From Cycas panzhihuaensis (taxonomy: Eukaryota; Cycadophyta): a stretch of 64,000 nt of DNA. How positions within the stretch are numbered: the first letter of the stretch is position 1; the number at the start of each line of letters is the position of its first letter. The position numbers and the translations under genes were made by a program. Of the stretch, positions 22,961 to 36,408 are shown one piece after another. The stretch covers positions 20,274,001 through 20,338,000 of the forward strand of contig CM041465.1 of NCBI GenBank assembly GCA_023213395.1, given 5' to 3'. The notes beneath the pieces are model-generated. The model did not search any database. It was not told the DNA's origin and worked only from the letters and a program-made list of their open reading frames with translations.

Positions 22961-25800
22961 TGACTGGCTCCTAGCTTGGGGTAGCACTCAAAGCATTAAT
23001 GGGTGCATCCACTAATCCTAAAGCCTCTAGCAAGAGAGTACATTACTCTAGATAACTCCTTAAGATGTCCATCATGGACATCTTGGTAGCCATGGTATGA
23101 AGCTCATCTATGATTGAGAAGGACTTCCCTTTCCTAGTTGGTTAGGGAAGCACCCTTCAGAAATCATAGCAACCCGACCAAACAAGAATGGTCTTGGGAA
23201 GTGGAGGAATCTTAGAAGGTAGGTTATCCATGGGAGGATATAGTTGAGAAGATGAAAAGGCTCCTATGGCCTCCTTATTCACTTGAGACCTAGTCAAAGC
23301 ATATAGAGGGGTTGTCTCAAGCATTTAAATGACTCTCTTTCCCTTGTTTCAAAATCAAGAAGTTGGAGGGATTCGATGGCAAGAACCAAGAGAAGAGGAA
23401 GAATTTCTAGATCCTTTTCATTTTTCTTGCATGGAAGAAGGGTTAAGAGATCACCTCTTATTCTAGTTCCCTTTATGTTGGGTATGCTAGTCCCATTCCC
23501 CATGTTTGGGAAAGGGATCTCTATAGATAAGCTGGTCTAGATTAGGCTTGGATGCCCACCTGGGGGAGGAATCGCAAGGTGGGACAAGTTTAGGATGTTT
23601 CACCCTACATTGCAAATCCTTATGGAAATAGTCACCATGGATGGAGCACCACTTCTTTTCCAAGGAAGGTTTGATCTTTCTTACTTGAGAGGAGTGGGTG
23701 TTTTCATCCTTAGAAGGTGCTTCTTGGGAGGCCTAGTGGATAGGTCTATGGGAGTTTGGTGATGAGGGAGGAGCTTAGATCTTAATCTCCTTCATCATAT
23801 GTTTGAAAGAACATATGGAAAAAGTCAAGGGATTTAAAGTCTTCTCTGTGGAGAGGGTAGAAGACTTTTGAGACTATTAGAGTCTTATGTCATATGACAG
23901 AGGGGGTGCCTCTCATCATTATGATGGTTTAAGAGGTTTCTTAAGACCTACTTGGATTTTAATAGCCTTAAGGGCCAAGCATTTAGCTATGGAAGAATCA
24001 CATGTTATCACCCCCATTTTGAGGAATTCAACATGTACCTCTTAAACTCTTTGGGCAAGGTGGCCTTTGTAGAGTGGAGAAGGTTATCAAAGTGCCTAAC
24101 AAAGTTGCAATTCATTTCCTCGTGACCTTATTTAAGAGAAAACAAAGCCCTTATTCTACTCTCGAAGGGATAAGTGATTTAAAATTAGTTGACAAACTCA
24201 TCCATGAGTTATTGGAATGAATGAATGGAGTGGGCAAGGATGCAATAAAACTATTTAAGGGTATCTCCTTACAAGGAACATGGAAAAAGTTTTATTAAGA
24301 TGTGGTCAAAAGCCCAATAATTAATACATGCCATAGAGAAAATCCTGACATATTTAGTTGTATCTTGTGATGAGGTCCCAACAAACTTGGGTACCTCAGG
24401 GGGATGAGGCAACAAGTTGGTCCTCAACATCTTGATAAATAAAGGAGTTGACCTATAGTTAATCAAGGGGCAGACCCTTAGTTGAGTCGATTGGTCAATG
24501 AGAGAAGAAGGAGGAGGTGAGCATCGATACCTAAATCCCCCTTGAGAGGTTTGACTGAAGGAGGGATATGAATTCCCTCCTACTTGATGGGAAGGGACCA
24601 ATCCGAAAAGAGAAGGGGCTGGAAGAGAGGTGAATGGGTAAGAGGGACCCACTCCTCCTTGAAGATATGCCCCTTGTTAAAAGGGGACTTAAGGAAAGGA
24701 GCCTTGGGGAGGATTCAATCCTCCTTACAAAGGCACCACATGTGAGGTGGTGCACAAAGATGAAACAGATGGGTGTGGAATAGGGTTTTGCCCATATAGA
24801 CCACCGATGGGAGGTTTGATGCCATATGGGTGGAGGAAGTCCACCTCGTAAATGGGAAGGGAATTTCCTTTTCTATGCCCCCATGGTTGGGAAGTATATC
24901 TTAGGGGTAGGTAAAGGGAAGGATCCCTAGATTGTAGTTGAGGACACATGGGGATATGCCCCATATGGCTAGAAGGAGGGGAACACAAAGGTCCCTTAAG
25001 GTTAGGTGAGTGGAGGATGAACCACAATTAGTTAAGGCATGGTTACTAAACTAGGAGGAGATATACTCAACTTGATTTAGGAGGTGAATATACCTTGGGA
25101 GGTTCCTAAGTTATGAGGGATGCACGAGGAAGAACAGATAATAGAAGATGGCCCTGTTGTAGACATCAAAGTAGAGTGAGAAAAATAAGGGGGCATGGAT
25201 GAGGAAGAAGAAGGCACTACACTACAGAAGATTATTTCCAACCATTTTGGTGGTGGTTGGAGGCTTGCAACTTAGAAGCATTGATGTAATGCTTCAACCA
25301 CATCTACGAGAGGGGCTCCTACCTATTCATATGAGGTAAAGGGTTCCACACATGAGGTAGACCCCACATGTCAGTCTTTATGGGTGTTCTCACCAAGATG
25401 GTGATATCCCATAGAATATGGCGCCTCCACATCATGCGTGGGGACGTGATGGAGACTCGAGTGCTCTTAATCACTTGGATAAATGATAGGGTCATCACCC
25501 TCTTGGGTGGGACCCTAGAAGGAAGTTAAAGGTTGTTGTTGGTCTTCAAAAATGTAGATGTAATAGGCCATTCTAAAGAAAATCCTTCTATGGATGATTT
25601 AGAGTTGGATAAGAGAAGGGGAGAATAAGGGGGCTCTTCCAAAGAAGGAGGGAGACCTCATAAATGATGAGAGAATTATTGCATTCAAGTTCCTCTTAGA
25701 ATCTTTAGGAGAGAGAAGGATAAGTAGAGTAAAGGTGTTGGGGGTTACCCAACAAATCCAAAAAGAGATGCTAAAAGAGAAAGGTAGCACTAATACAAAG
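22961..25800 (-). pseudogene. Element B gag
   Basis: Capsid-like core at about 24410..23980: VPKFVGTSSQDTTKYVRIFS, MACINYWAFDHILIKLFP, LMDEFVN. The zinc knuckle CSIHGDYFHKDLQC (C-x2-H-x4-H-x4-C, 23607..23648) matches A's in spacing. Upstream is Ser/Pro-rich and heavily interrupted. The start codon cannot be chosen. Confidence 0.8.
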
Positions 25801-25848
25801 GAAATTGGAATGATTCCTTTACTAGCGGGTCCCTAGTATGGTTTCCAC

Positions 25849-28685
25849 TGGAAGCGTGCCTATAGAGGGTCACTATATTAGGGGCTTAATAGTCCTCAAA
25901 GGAAAGGGATAGGTCAATCACAAAGGACATCCATGCATTAGAATGTAGGTTCAGAGACCCGCAAATAGCACACAAGACTTTCCCTTTTAGCAGACACCTT
26001 CTCAAAGTCGGGTTAGGAAAGGGAATCCTTAGTTTACCGAGTAGCCTAAGAAAGGACTCTCCTATCCTAATGGTAGAAGGAAGGAGAGAAAGGATCAAAG
26101 CCCTCTTCTAGAAAAGAGGAGAAGGAGAAGAAGTAGGACCTAATAGGATAGGGGCCTATAGGACAAGTAAGAGAGATAGTTGGTTGAAAGGTGCGAAGGG
26201 GATTTGGTATGTAGAGACCAAATACGAGAAATACAAGTTAGTTATAAGTTTTGTTGAAGGTCATCTAAAGGAGATGCCTCTAGGGTTTAGACTAGGAATG
26301 TAAGTTGGTTAACTACACTAAGAGTTTTAGGTAGTTTCTTGTCTTGTTTGAGGAGTAAGATAGTGTGGAAATGTAAGATATTAATGCCGAAGAATGTGGC
26401 TCAATAAGAATGTTCTCTCTCTCTCTTTTCCTATCCTCTCTCTCTTTTCCTTTTTATTGATGGAAGATTAAGTTAAAGGAGGAGGGTGCATAAGGGAGAG
26501 AAAGAACATGAATGACCTATGCAACCTTTCTCAATGATGTAAGAAGGAATAAGAAGTGTACTTGTTCAAGCTACCCTTTCTATGCTTATGCAAGTGAGAA
26601 GGAAAGATAGGGCTTATACATGCTAATGTGGAATGGAGGTGCAAAAATGAATATGCTCCTTTTATACTTTCCATTGATGAATGAAAGTGTTCAAATAAGT
26701 GATTACAAACTATATGTAAACATAATCAAGTTTCTTTTAAGGAAGAGGGGGGGAGAAGTAAAGAAGAAGGAAGAGGAGAAGAGTTGGACGAGATACACCT
26801 AGAAATGGATCAGTTGATGAAGCACCTCTCTTTCCCTTCTTCATCTTACCTTTACTCATCACCTTATGCTCCAAGTCATGGTAGACATTGTTGATGAGGT
26901 TATAGGTAGGGATTCTGTACATTACCTAAAGTGTATCATGAAAGGATAAAGAACTTAAAAGAAAAAAATTAAGGAAACATAAACATCAAGGAAACAAACA
27001 TACCTCTTAGTTTATAACACAATCCTACTTACTAGAGAAGAGCGGTGCTTCTTACATCAACAAACCCTTTTAACAACAAGAAAAAGTATGCATATGCATG
27101 TATGTATTGATGTGTGTGTGTGTGTATACTTACTAAAATGAAGTTCAAACTTGTTTAATATTATGTAAGAAAGAAATAATACACTTTACAACTTTCCTTA
27201 TGTGCCAAAATGTTTCCAAGAACTTCTAAGGGAATTAAAGCGGGGTTTGAAGGTAAGAAAAAGAGAGCCTCAGAATGGCTAGATCCCTTAACTAAGCTAC
27301 CTACTACATTCTTGGGTACTCCAAGAATGGGTTAGAAGACGATTAAAATCTTTAAGCAACCAAAGATAGAGATAACTTATGAGAAGTACAAGAAGTTGCA
27401 AAAGTTATAAAAACATTAATGTTGCAAAAGTCAGAATGCTACAACTTTTGTAAAACATGTGAAATAGTGTAAATGTCATGAAAAGCAAGGAATCAATGGA
27501 ATTTGCTACTAAATAGTGTGTATATAGGCTAATAGTAAGCATTGCAAGGGCTACAAATGTTACAATTAGTAAAAGAGTCTCACCCACGGGGGTTTCTTGG
27601 TGTGTAGGATGGATATACTGTAGGAAACTAAGAGAGGTAGGGGGTTTCCCTAGAGGATATGGTTGTAGGATCTAGAACTCCAGCTGTGAACTCTTCTTCT
27701 CCCTCTTAAGAGAGTCCCATAATCTGCCTAACTATACCTAAAGAATACCCAAAGGATTTGGAGGCACAACCAATAGAGAAAAGAAGGGTTTGCCTTCTTT
27801 TAAACACCTAAAAGAGATGAAATATATGCCAAACTTACAACAAATAGATCTATTAAGTAAACACACTTACTAGAGAAGAGGAATAATAGAAATAAACCTA
27901 TTTATAACAACAAAATTAAAGAAAAATAAATGTTACCTCATGTGCAAATAGGAAGAGATGAGAATCCCACTTACTAGGTGAAGAAAGGCCCCTTTTGGAG
28001 GCAAGAAGGAGACTTAGAGCCTTGAAAATGCTATTTTCACTACTGGAGTGAGCACCAAGGAGGAAGTATCTGCTAGAGGAGGTCTACTTTAGACCTATGA
28101 TTTAGGATTTTTCCCTTGAAGAAGAAAAGAATAGAGAATAGGAAGAGAGATCAAAAGTGTAGGTAAGAGGCATTTTTTCCTTTTGTATGAGAGCCAAGAG
28201 AGGTAAAATGAACTTGGATTTGGGGTTTTATGCCCAAATTAGGGTTCTTAAGTGATTAGGGTTTTCTCTAGGTAGGAAATAGTGGTATGCCACATGTCAG
28301 TCTTTTAATAAATTCAAAACTGGCTATTGTTAGGTAATAAAAGGCAATAGACAGTCACCCCATGGCAACTTACTAAACTTCTAGGTAGTTGGGAGTCCTC
28401 TTAAATCTATTAAAGAGGGTAATAGAGGCCCTAACAAGGGGTGTAAAATATATACAAAGGTGATTGAGCCTAAAATAAGATGTTAGTGATCATGTATAAG
28501 GCCAATCATGAGTAAAAATATGGGCTACGAGGGCCCATGAGTACCCAAGAGTGCTAAGGAAGTGTCATGAGGGGCAACCATCAAGAATCTCATCACATCT
28601 TAAAGTAAATGAGTAAGAGTAGAGATGTATACTTATGCCTACCTAAGAGGTGCTATCTATGTCCATTTCTAATAGTCAGGAAACA
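25849..28685 (-). repeat. Element B, 5' LTR (about 2837 bp)
   Basis: The inner edge TGGAAGCGTGCC corresponds to A's TGGATGCACG and to the end of C's LTR (reverse complement, 48959..48970). The outer edge CAGGAAACA at 28677..28685 resembles the start of C's LTR (46150..). The interior contains a CT-rich tract (26408..26452) and a short TG repeat (27111..27126). It is only loosely similar to the 3' LTR fragment at 1..313. Confidence 0.75.
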
Positions 28686-30194
28686 ACCTCTAACTTGTTT
28701 CCAACATGCATTTATTTGAGGTTGTTGAAGGGATGTCTAGGCTTCTAATAGAATTATGTTGGCCTTCAGCCATATTACTTCTAATTGTGCTTGGTGATGA
28801 AACCTAAGCCAAAATGGAGATCGAGTATCTCCTTCAAAAAGTAGTTCATACATAACCATGGCTATAATAGATATTGGACTAGGTATATTTTAATCTTATA
28901 TTAAAGTTTTAGTTTTCCTGGTTCGTTATTAGAATAATCCCTAATTTAGGCATAATGGCATGGCTAACTAAATCTCACAAATATTCTAGTTCAATCTAGT
29001 TCCAACTTAAGACTCACAACTCCTTTTTAGCATGGTATTCTATCAACTAAACTATCTCAACCTTAGAAAGTGTATGGATAGGTACAAGATGGCAAAAAAT
29101 AATGTATGTGATGCATTCCTTTTAGGGAGAGTGAAAGTTTTATCAAATTTACATAAAATGTGCATATAACTAAAATTAGAGTGCTTTTGGAGTGCTTATT
29201 TGGAATGTTGAAATAAAATATTGAGAAGTGAGGTAAGGGCACTAGATATTCCTCTAATCTAGGTGTTTTCCACTCACTTTTATAATAGGCTTTGAAGCCT
29301 TAAAAAAGGAAGAAATTTTCTTCACCTTTCTTTTTTTTAATAAAAAGTAGTCTTCACTAAAATATTAATAACTTTCTCTCATGATAACAAAATTGAGTGC
29401 TAATTTTTGTGTTAAAAAATAGACTCAAAGTCACATATTTAAGAAGTCAAACTAGGTCAAAAGGAGTTTTGCAAAATTTTTAGCAGCCCTACAAAGTAGA
29501 CAGACAAAATATATTTTTTTATTTTTTATTTATTAAAAATAACTGCTATTCACTAAAATAGTAATAACATTCTCATACGATAACAAAATTGGATGTCACT
29601 TTTTGAGCTAGAAACTAGACTCAGATCCACATATTTATCAATTTGAATCAAGTCAATTGGAGCTTTGTAGAAAATTTGGCAAACCTATGAAGTTTAACAA
29701 GAAGATTTTATTTCTGTAGAAAATCTAGCTTATAAATATCTCATCAACACATGATACCATATGAAATTTCTATTATTTTTTTATCACTAAGATCTCAATA
29801 TAGGCAAGGTGAGAGCATACAATGATAGATATTTTAAATAGCTCTAAATTCTTAAAAGAAGTGGGCAAAACCTCCCCTTATAAATATTCTTTTAAATGCT
29901 AGAAATATTTTAGCAATATTCCCATTTATTAAATGGACAAAAACATGGTAAAGAAAAGAAGAATAAGATATGCATAAATGGCTACCAAAGGATTAGAATC
30001 TTTGGGCTTTACGACTCCTTGTATTGTGCTTCCAAACCTATAAAAGAAAAAGGGAAATCAAATAATACTAAGTATGTTATAATAAGAACTTGAAAATATT
30101 TCTAAATCCACTTTCACAATCTCCTTTACCACATGGATTGTGGGGGGGAAGGAAGTGATGGATCCATTACAGGTGCAACTAAGGAATATGAAAG
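28686..30194. other. Unassigned AT-rich sequence between element B and a copia fragment
   Basis: No coding signal seen on either strand. Contains a diverged tandem duplication (29340..29705). It may be flanking DNA of B's insertion site or leader sequence of another lost element. Confidence 0.5.
29340..29705. repeat. Diverged tandem duplication, unit about 200 bp
   Basis: Two units starting near 29340 and 29538 share TTCACTAAAAT, AATAACNTTCTC, GATAACAAAATTG and CACATATTTA in the same order. Identity is clearly partial. Confidence 0.7.
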
Positions 30195-30480
30195 AACCAA
30201 GTTCTAGGATAGAGCCCTCAAATGCATCTTTGTAAAATACCCTATGGACAAAAAGGGGTACAAGGTTTTTCTACCTTCCTGGCATAAAATCATCATAACT
30301 AAAGATGTTATCTTTATGGAGACTAAAGATCAATTACTTAGACTTGACTCTAAGACACCTTCGTATCGATTTGACAATGCTACTAAATTTGATATCTTAA
30401 TTCTAAAATTTAGGGAGGGAGATGCTCTAATACCACTTGTCACTGACTACTATTATACCAAAAGCCTTGGGGTAATTTGA
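30195..30480 (+). pseudogene. Ty1/copia pol fragment (between integrase and RT)
   Basis: Reads MDKKGYKVFLPSWHKIIITK, DVIFMETKDQLLRLD and ILKFREGDALIPL. The matching part of copia D at 42340..42540 reads LMDKKGYKVFILSQ, EIIITRDVIFVETED and QILKFRGARHKLL. Only this piece of the copia polyprotein is present; neither LTR nor RT can be recognised beside it. It is a truncated relative of D. Confidence 0.8.
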
Positions 30481-30490
30481 AAAGAGGACT

Positions 30491-30540
30491 TCCTCATGAT
30501 AGTTAGCATCATACACTCTAACACTCTCCTATCATGAGGA
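30491..30540. repeat. Inverted repeat, 12-bp arms
   Basis: TCCTCATGATAG (30491..30502) and CTATCATGAGGA (30529..30540) are exact reverse complements separated by 26 bases. Confidence 0.85.
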
Positions 30541-31020
30541 GTTAGCTATACCTACACAACATGCATGACCATCATGACATTCTTTAGTGCTAACTCCAAC
30601 ATCTTCACATATATCTAGGTACGCTACTATGGTATATAAGACTAATTTTGAACCTTGTCTACTATGATACCATATGAAAGGAGTGGATCTATCCTTCATC
30701 TACATGCACTATACACAAAGGTAAATGTGGAAGGAAGAGAGACTTGAGAGAGAAAAAGAGTATCTCTCATGAAATAGGAAGGTAAGAATGAGCCTCCTCC
30801 ATTGAGCTTTTATTTTTATATTGAGAGAGAGAGAGAGAGCATTAGAGTTAGGTGAAATGAAATTACACATAATACACATGGAAGTATATTTTACTTAAGT
30901 GATCTAATTTAAAGTTTGCTTAAGACCCTTTTTAGGAATAATTAACTAATATAATAACCTTGTGACATTAACCCATTTCAATTGGATCATCCCTAACTAA
31001 GCACAACTAACTGGTAACTC
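30541..31020. other. Unassigned sequence before element C
   Basis: Non-coding. Contains a short (GA)n at 30823..30839. Homology to Tat pol begins somewhere near 31020, so this contains the truncation point of element C. Confidence 0.4.
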
Positions 31021-32599
31021 CTCCCCATTTAAATATTGACTAAACTCCCTTCCACTTTGAGGAAGGTAACACCATGTGCACAAGAGCCACTAAGGACATC
31101 ATACTCGCCCCTAATAAGGTCATCAGGTTAGAGCAGAATGCCCTCCATAAGAAATAGAGGCATATAACAATTGTTCTAAGAGTTTTGTGATGTTTTTTCT
31201 TGGGACTATTTCGATATGAAGGGCATAGACCCTACCATAGTTACTTATAACCTTACCATAATCCTAGGTACTTTCCCTATAAGGCAAAAATAATGTTCTT
31301 TATACCCAAAGTTATCAGTTATAGTTAAAAAGATGTTAGATGTAGGCCTCTTTACTTCCATTAATTGTCCTAAATGGGCCTCACACATTGTACCCATTGC
31401 CAAGAAGAATGGGACCATTAGAATTTGCATTGATTTTTCCCTTCCTTTCATTGATTAAATCATTAATCACACTACTAATTTTGAAGTTATGTCCTTAATG
31501 GATGGCTTCTCTGGCTATAATCAAATTCAAATATCCCCTAAGGACCATCACAAAACAACCTTCACCACTTCTTGGGGGACATTTTCCTACAAAGCCATGC
31601 CCTTTGGTTTGAAAAGTATTAGAGCTACATACTAAATGGCTATGTAATTCATATTATATGACCTCATTAATAAGATTCTTGAGGTCTTTATTGATGATAT
31701 GATGGACCTTTCTTGAAAAAAGGTTGATCACCCTATAGACCTTAGGGCTATCTTTATGAGGCACTATAAATATCATGTTAGCCTAAACCCACTCTAATGC
31801 ATCTTCATAGTAATGGCTAGCAAGCTCTTAGGGTTCCTCATTTCCAAACAAGGAATTTAAGTTGACCTCTATAAGGTCAAAGTGATAGTTGAGATGCTTT
31901 CCCCAAGAACACAATAACAAATCAAGTCATTCTTAGGGAGATTAGGCTTCTTGAGGCATTTCTTAGTAGATTTTCCCATTAAATTCAAGTTTTTGACCTA
32001 CTTGATAAATAAGGGGGCCCTTTCTGTTTAGTTCCCTGGGCTCTAAGAAACCTTTTAGGAGCTCAAATGATCCCTTATATCAGCTCCCTTCTTGGACCCT
32101 CCTCTTTTTTATTACCCTTTTATCTTATATATGTCAGTAATGGATGAATCCATTGGGGAAATATTGGCCCAGGAAGATGACTCTAAAATTGAAAGGGTTA
32201 TCTATTTAATCAGTTGTATGTTAGTGGTAGTGGAGTTAAACTATCCACTAGCCAAGAAAGAATACCTAGCACTAGTTTATACCACTAAAAGGTTTAGACA
32301 TTATCTCCTCAGTAACACTACATATATAATCATTTAATCTGATCCCTTAAGATACCTTTTAACTCAATTTGACTTAACAAGAAGGACCAGCAAATGGGTT
32401 GTCCTCCTTTAAGAGTATGCGTTGAAGATTGTTAACCAAAAATCTAAGAAAGGAATGATAATCATGGAACAACTAGTAGAAGCTCCCTTGCTAAATTCTC
32501 TCAAGGTTCTAATTGATGAGTCATTACTCAACGAACCTATTCTAGCCCTTCAACATACCAATGCCCATCTGCTAGCTAATAGTGAATGGTATTGAGACA
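31021..32599 (+). pseudogene. Element C reverse transcriptase and RNase H (5'-truncated Tat element)
   Basis: The frame enters at the protease-RT linker (NTMCTRATKDIILAP, about 31065..31110), so gag and protease are missing. RT blocks: PKWASHIVPIAKKNGTIRIC, then MSLMDGFSGYNQIQIS (31490), AMPFGLKS and VFIDDMM with FIDD at 31687..31698. RNase H: MDESIGEILAQEDDS (32140), ELNYPLAKKEYLALVYTTKR. Compared with A and B, a block including CDINNACPKDN is missing before FPSFHFID-type sequence near 31440, an internal deletion. Many TAA and TAG codons replace glutamine. Confidence 0.88.
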
Positions 32600-33789
32600 C
32601 AATTAACTACTTGACCTAATAATAGTATTGTGCTAATGTCAATGGTAAAGTCAAGCTATACATGAGGGCCTCTGTTGAATAATACTTCCTCAAGTAGGAT
32701 GTATTGTATAAGCGATCATTCAATAGAATCCTCCTTCATTGTATCAACCCAAAGGAGACTAACCAATTTTTTTGTGAATGCCATAATGATATTTGTGGAG
32801 GCTAATTAATGTCCTAACAAATCTTATATATGGGATATTACTGGCCAACCTTATTTAAGGGTGCCCATGCTTACACTCAACATTATCATCGTTACCAAGA
32901 GCATGCCAATGTTATTCACTAGCCTTCTGAGACACTGCATATGGTGGTTTCTCCATGACCATTCTCCTAATAGGGATTAGATTTGATTGGAGCCATTACC
33001 CCACCATCCTTGGCCTAGAAGAAATTTATCCTAACCATTATAGAGTATTTTACCAAATAGGTTGAGGCAATCCTTCTATCTTCAATAATAGGAAAATCTA
33101 TTTCCACCTTCATATATCAGCATATTATCTACCAATTTGGGGTCCCTAACATCCTTGTTATAGATAATAAAACCTCATTTTATAATAAAGAAATGGATGA
33201 GCTTTATGAGAGATTCAAGATCTCTCACAAGACCTCATCCCCCTATTAACCTCAAGACAATGGATAAATTAAAGCCCTCAATAAAACTTTAATCAATATT
33301 CTCAAGAAGACTATCGCCCAATTCCAAGAGAATTGGCACATCTAGCTTTATTTAGTCTTGTGGGCCTACTGAACTTCAATTCGAATGGCCATATAAATAA
33401 CACCGTTCTCCTTAGTCTATGGGTCAAAAGTGGTATTACCTTTAGATGTTGAAATCCCCTCCTTGAGGATATATCTCCAAAGGTTTATTAATAAGGAGTA
33501 GTAATGCCAAGCCCACCTCCTCAACCTCAAAGCTTTGGATGATAAACACTTAGCAACTTACTAAGCTAACTTGCCATCCAAATCTAGGACACAAAGGATG
33601 TATGAAAAACACTTGCATCCTTGTCTTTTAATTCTTGGAGACCAAGTTCTCAAGTTGGGATATTTGTATAATCAGTTATCTAAAGTCCTTAAGAGCCTTA
33701 AGAATGATGCATATACGATTACCATGTTAGAGGGCCTCGAGTTTAATAAGGCCATAAATAGAAAACTCCTAAAAAAGTTCTACAATTGA
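32600..33789 (+). pseudogene. Element C integrase
   Basis: Recognisable zinc region (ECHNDICGG, then YHRYQEH, 32775..32905). First catalytic D in GLDLIGAI (about 32980), second in VIDNKTSFYNKEMDEL (about 33165). The third acidic residue is changed: the family motif GQVELFN appears as IKALNKTL (about 33270), so E is K. The C-terminus 33571..33789 reads PSKSRTQRMYEKHLHP and DAYTITMLEGLEFNKAINR, ending LKKFYN as in A. Confidence 0.88.
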
Positions 33790-34689
33790 CCCCTTTTCTC
33801 CTAAATGGAAAAAGGGCAACTCTCCTTTACTCTAAAATAAGCTTAAACTATCCTTCATTTATGATGTTCATTATCCTTATAAGGGCCTAGCATGTATTCA
33901 AGGTTTACAATATTTCTACTTATTGTAAGGGGTAGCAATTTCTCCCTATGAGAGAGCCAAACCCCTTCCCAACGAGTTGAGCCTTCTTCTAGCCTACAAG
34001 TGGTGGAAGTTCTCCCATAAGGGAGATATCTCCATATTTGCATCTAGTTTCCTTATGGATCTATAGCCATAGGTTAGATTAAGCCCTATAGAGGGAGCTT
34101 TATTTGACTATGAATATAGGTTGTTGCCTTGAAAGATCAAATGATAATAAAACCTATTACTCTTTAAAGACAGTTGGGTTTTTTGTATCCATCATGTCCA
34201 CTTTCTTCTAGTACCCTTGATGGTGCACTAAGCTCTAAGAGAGCCTAGTTTTCTTTCATCTTAGGTGTGAGCACCTCAATTTGAGGCGCTCCTTTCATGC
34301 TTAAGCTCTTTCCTTTGTGTAGAGATAGTAGCCAAGATTGCTACCCTCACCTTTGAAGGGCATGTAATCCCTTTACCTGAGTGTCATATGAGATACCTAA
34401 ATAAATTAAGGTAATCATATGTGCTTACTATATCAACTCTAAGTTGTGGATAAAATAAAATAATAGTAACAAACATGAGCCAAAGAGCCTACATACATCT
34501 ATATCCATCAACCAAAAGTATAACTCATAACAAAAAGGGGGCATACCAATTTGGTCTCCATCTCTATATACATAATCATGAAATAATGGTATAATGGTAC
34601 ATCTACATAATGCACTATAGGAAGCCAAAATCCTTAGAGGGTGTGTACAATCATCCTAGTGTATGGTGTGGGTATCCCTTAGAGGTTTG
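33790..34689. other. Element C spacer between integrase and antisense frame
   Basis: Corresponds in position to 6151..6798 in A. No coding seen. The ACCAATTTGGTCTCCATCTC block at about 34547..34566 is the reverse-strand counterpart of the GAGATGGGG block in A and B. Confidence 0.5.
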
Positions 34690-36406
34690 GACTTTCCTGT
34701 AATCAAAATAAATCATCATACAAGAATGCCTAAAGCCACCTATAAAGATGGTCATGGAGCGTCACCCTCTGGTTGTCCTATCCTCTATTCTAGGATCTAG
34801 GTTCCCTTGAGACTCCTCTTGGGTCATTGTAGTGTCCTAGCCTTTCTCTCCTAATCTTGTACATGGCTCTTGTCCCTTTATCATCTATGGGAAGGAGTTG
34901 TTGTATGTGTCCATGATGATATGGTCACCATCTGGTCTACTAGTCTATCGTAGCATGTCTGGAGTCCATCCCACTCTCCTCAGATCTCAGATAGGCACCC
35001 TTAAGCATCCTGTAGTTTTGACTTTAGGACTATAATCCTTACCATGGCCCTTGAAGCTACCTGTAAGGGTGTAGCTACTACATGGGCCATTCCCTCTCTT
35101 ACCTAGGCCTCCAACTCTCTCACTTGAGCTTGTAATTGATCCCTCTCTACCTATAGATGGTCTCACTCTATCTACCCCTCTTAGGCCTCTGCAACACATA
35201 TGTCCTTGGCCCTAACAAGGGGAGAAAATGCAATATTATATGGTCATACTAACTTTGTCTCTCTACTATCTACTAATGGAGGTTATCCCTCTATATATAC
35301 CTGAGGAAAAAGGTTAACCACCACTTTATTGATCAACTTCGTTGTGATACCCTCTCCTATCAGTTAGACAATCTCATGTGTTAATATAGATACTAGTATA
35401 AAAATAATACTAAAGATCACTGAATAAGTAGATATAAATAAAGACCATAGCTGAAAGGGAAAGGGAATTACCTCTTGGAGTAGCTAGTACCCTTAGTTCT
35501 ACCTCTTCATTAACCCCTAGAACCTTTTCTCCCTCAACAGTCATGGCTATCTCACTAGCAATAACCATAGCCTTATCTCCCTCTAGTTTGATAGTTGCCT
35601 CTCATCTAGAGTTAGTCATCCACAGTTAGCAAATCCAACGATGTAGTGACCACTGATCTCCTAACCTACTCTAGCTCTCTAATGCTCCTAAAATAAGGTG
35701 GCCATCGATGGATAAGAGGCCTATTAGTTGACACTAGTTGGGGGCCTGCCACTGGTCCTACTCCCCTAAAGTGGTTGAAGAACTAATATTAGAGTAGGGA
35801 ATAAGAGGAGAAGTCACTGCATCTTATCGCTTATATCTAGTCTTGTTGTGTCATGATGTTGGCTACTATAAGAGTAACCCAATCAAACCTCTGCCCACCC
35901 TCATAGTAGTAGATAGTCTCTATCTAACCTCCTAGAATATCCCTATAATTTTGTTTCTAGGAAATCTAGAATAGAATGGAAAAAATAATTAGTTTCTTTG
36001 GTCCAAGAATATACAATGCCATAATGGTCTAGATCGATGCCCCACGACGATCTCAATAGCCTCTATCATAGAAAAATTATGCTACCTTATGGTGTGCTAT
36101 ATTAGTGTTAGGTAAGACCCCTAGTATGGCTAGTACTCCACTCATCGGGACCCCTAGAATCCTCCATATATCAAATGGGGTGGTTGTCAAGTCCCTAACT
36201 CCTAGAAGGTGGAAAACATATCACCTACAATCCTAATGTCATACAATATCTATGAGGAGTGCTTGATCAGAGGTATATTGGGGAGATGAAATAATCCTTA
36301 ATAACCCACATCACCTTAGCACATCCTAGTCATAGTCAGTCATTATCTCTGCCAAGGTTAACACTAATGCCCTAATGTTTTCATAGTTATTTATCACTAT
36401 AATTGC
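34690..36406 (-). pseudogene. Element C antisense PMD-like frame
   Basis: On the minus strand, opposite to C's pol. It begins AIIVINNYENI just after an AG (36407..36408), matching A and B. Next come SPQYTSDQALLIDIV (A: TPHYMSDHRLLIDIV) and YVFHLL near 36200 (A: HVFHLP). The rest is broken by many stops and shifts but keeps the same order relative to integrase and spacer. This is the third independent copy of the arrangement in the window. Confidence 0.7.
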
Positions 36407-36408
36407 CT

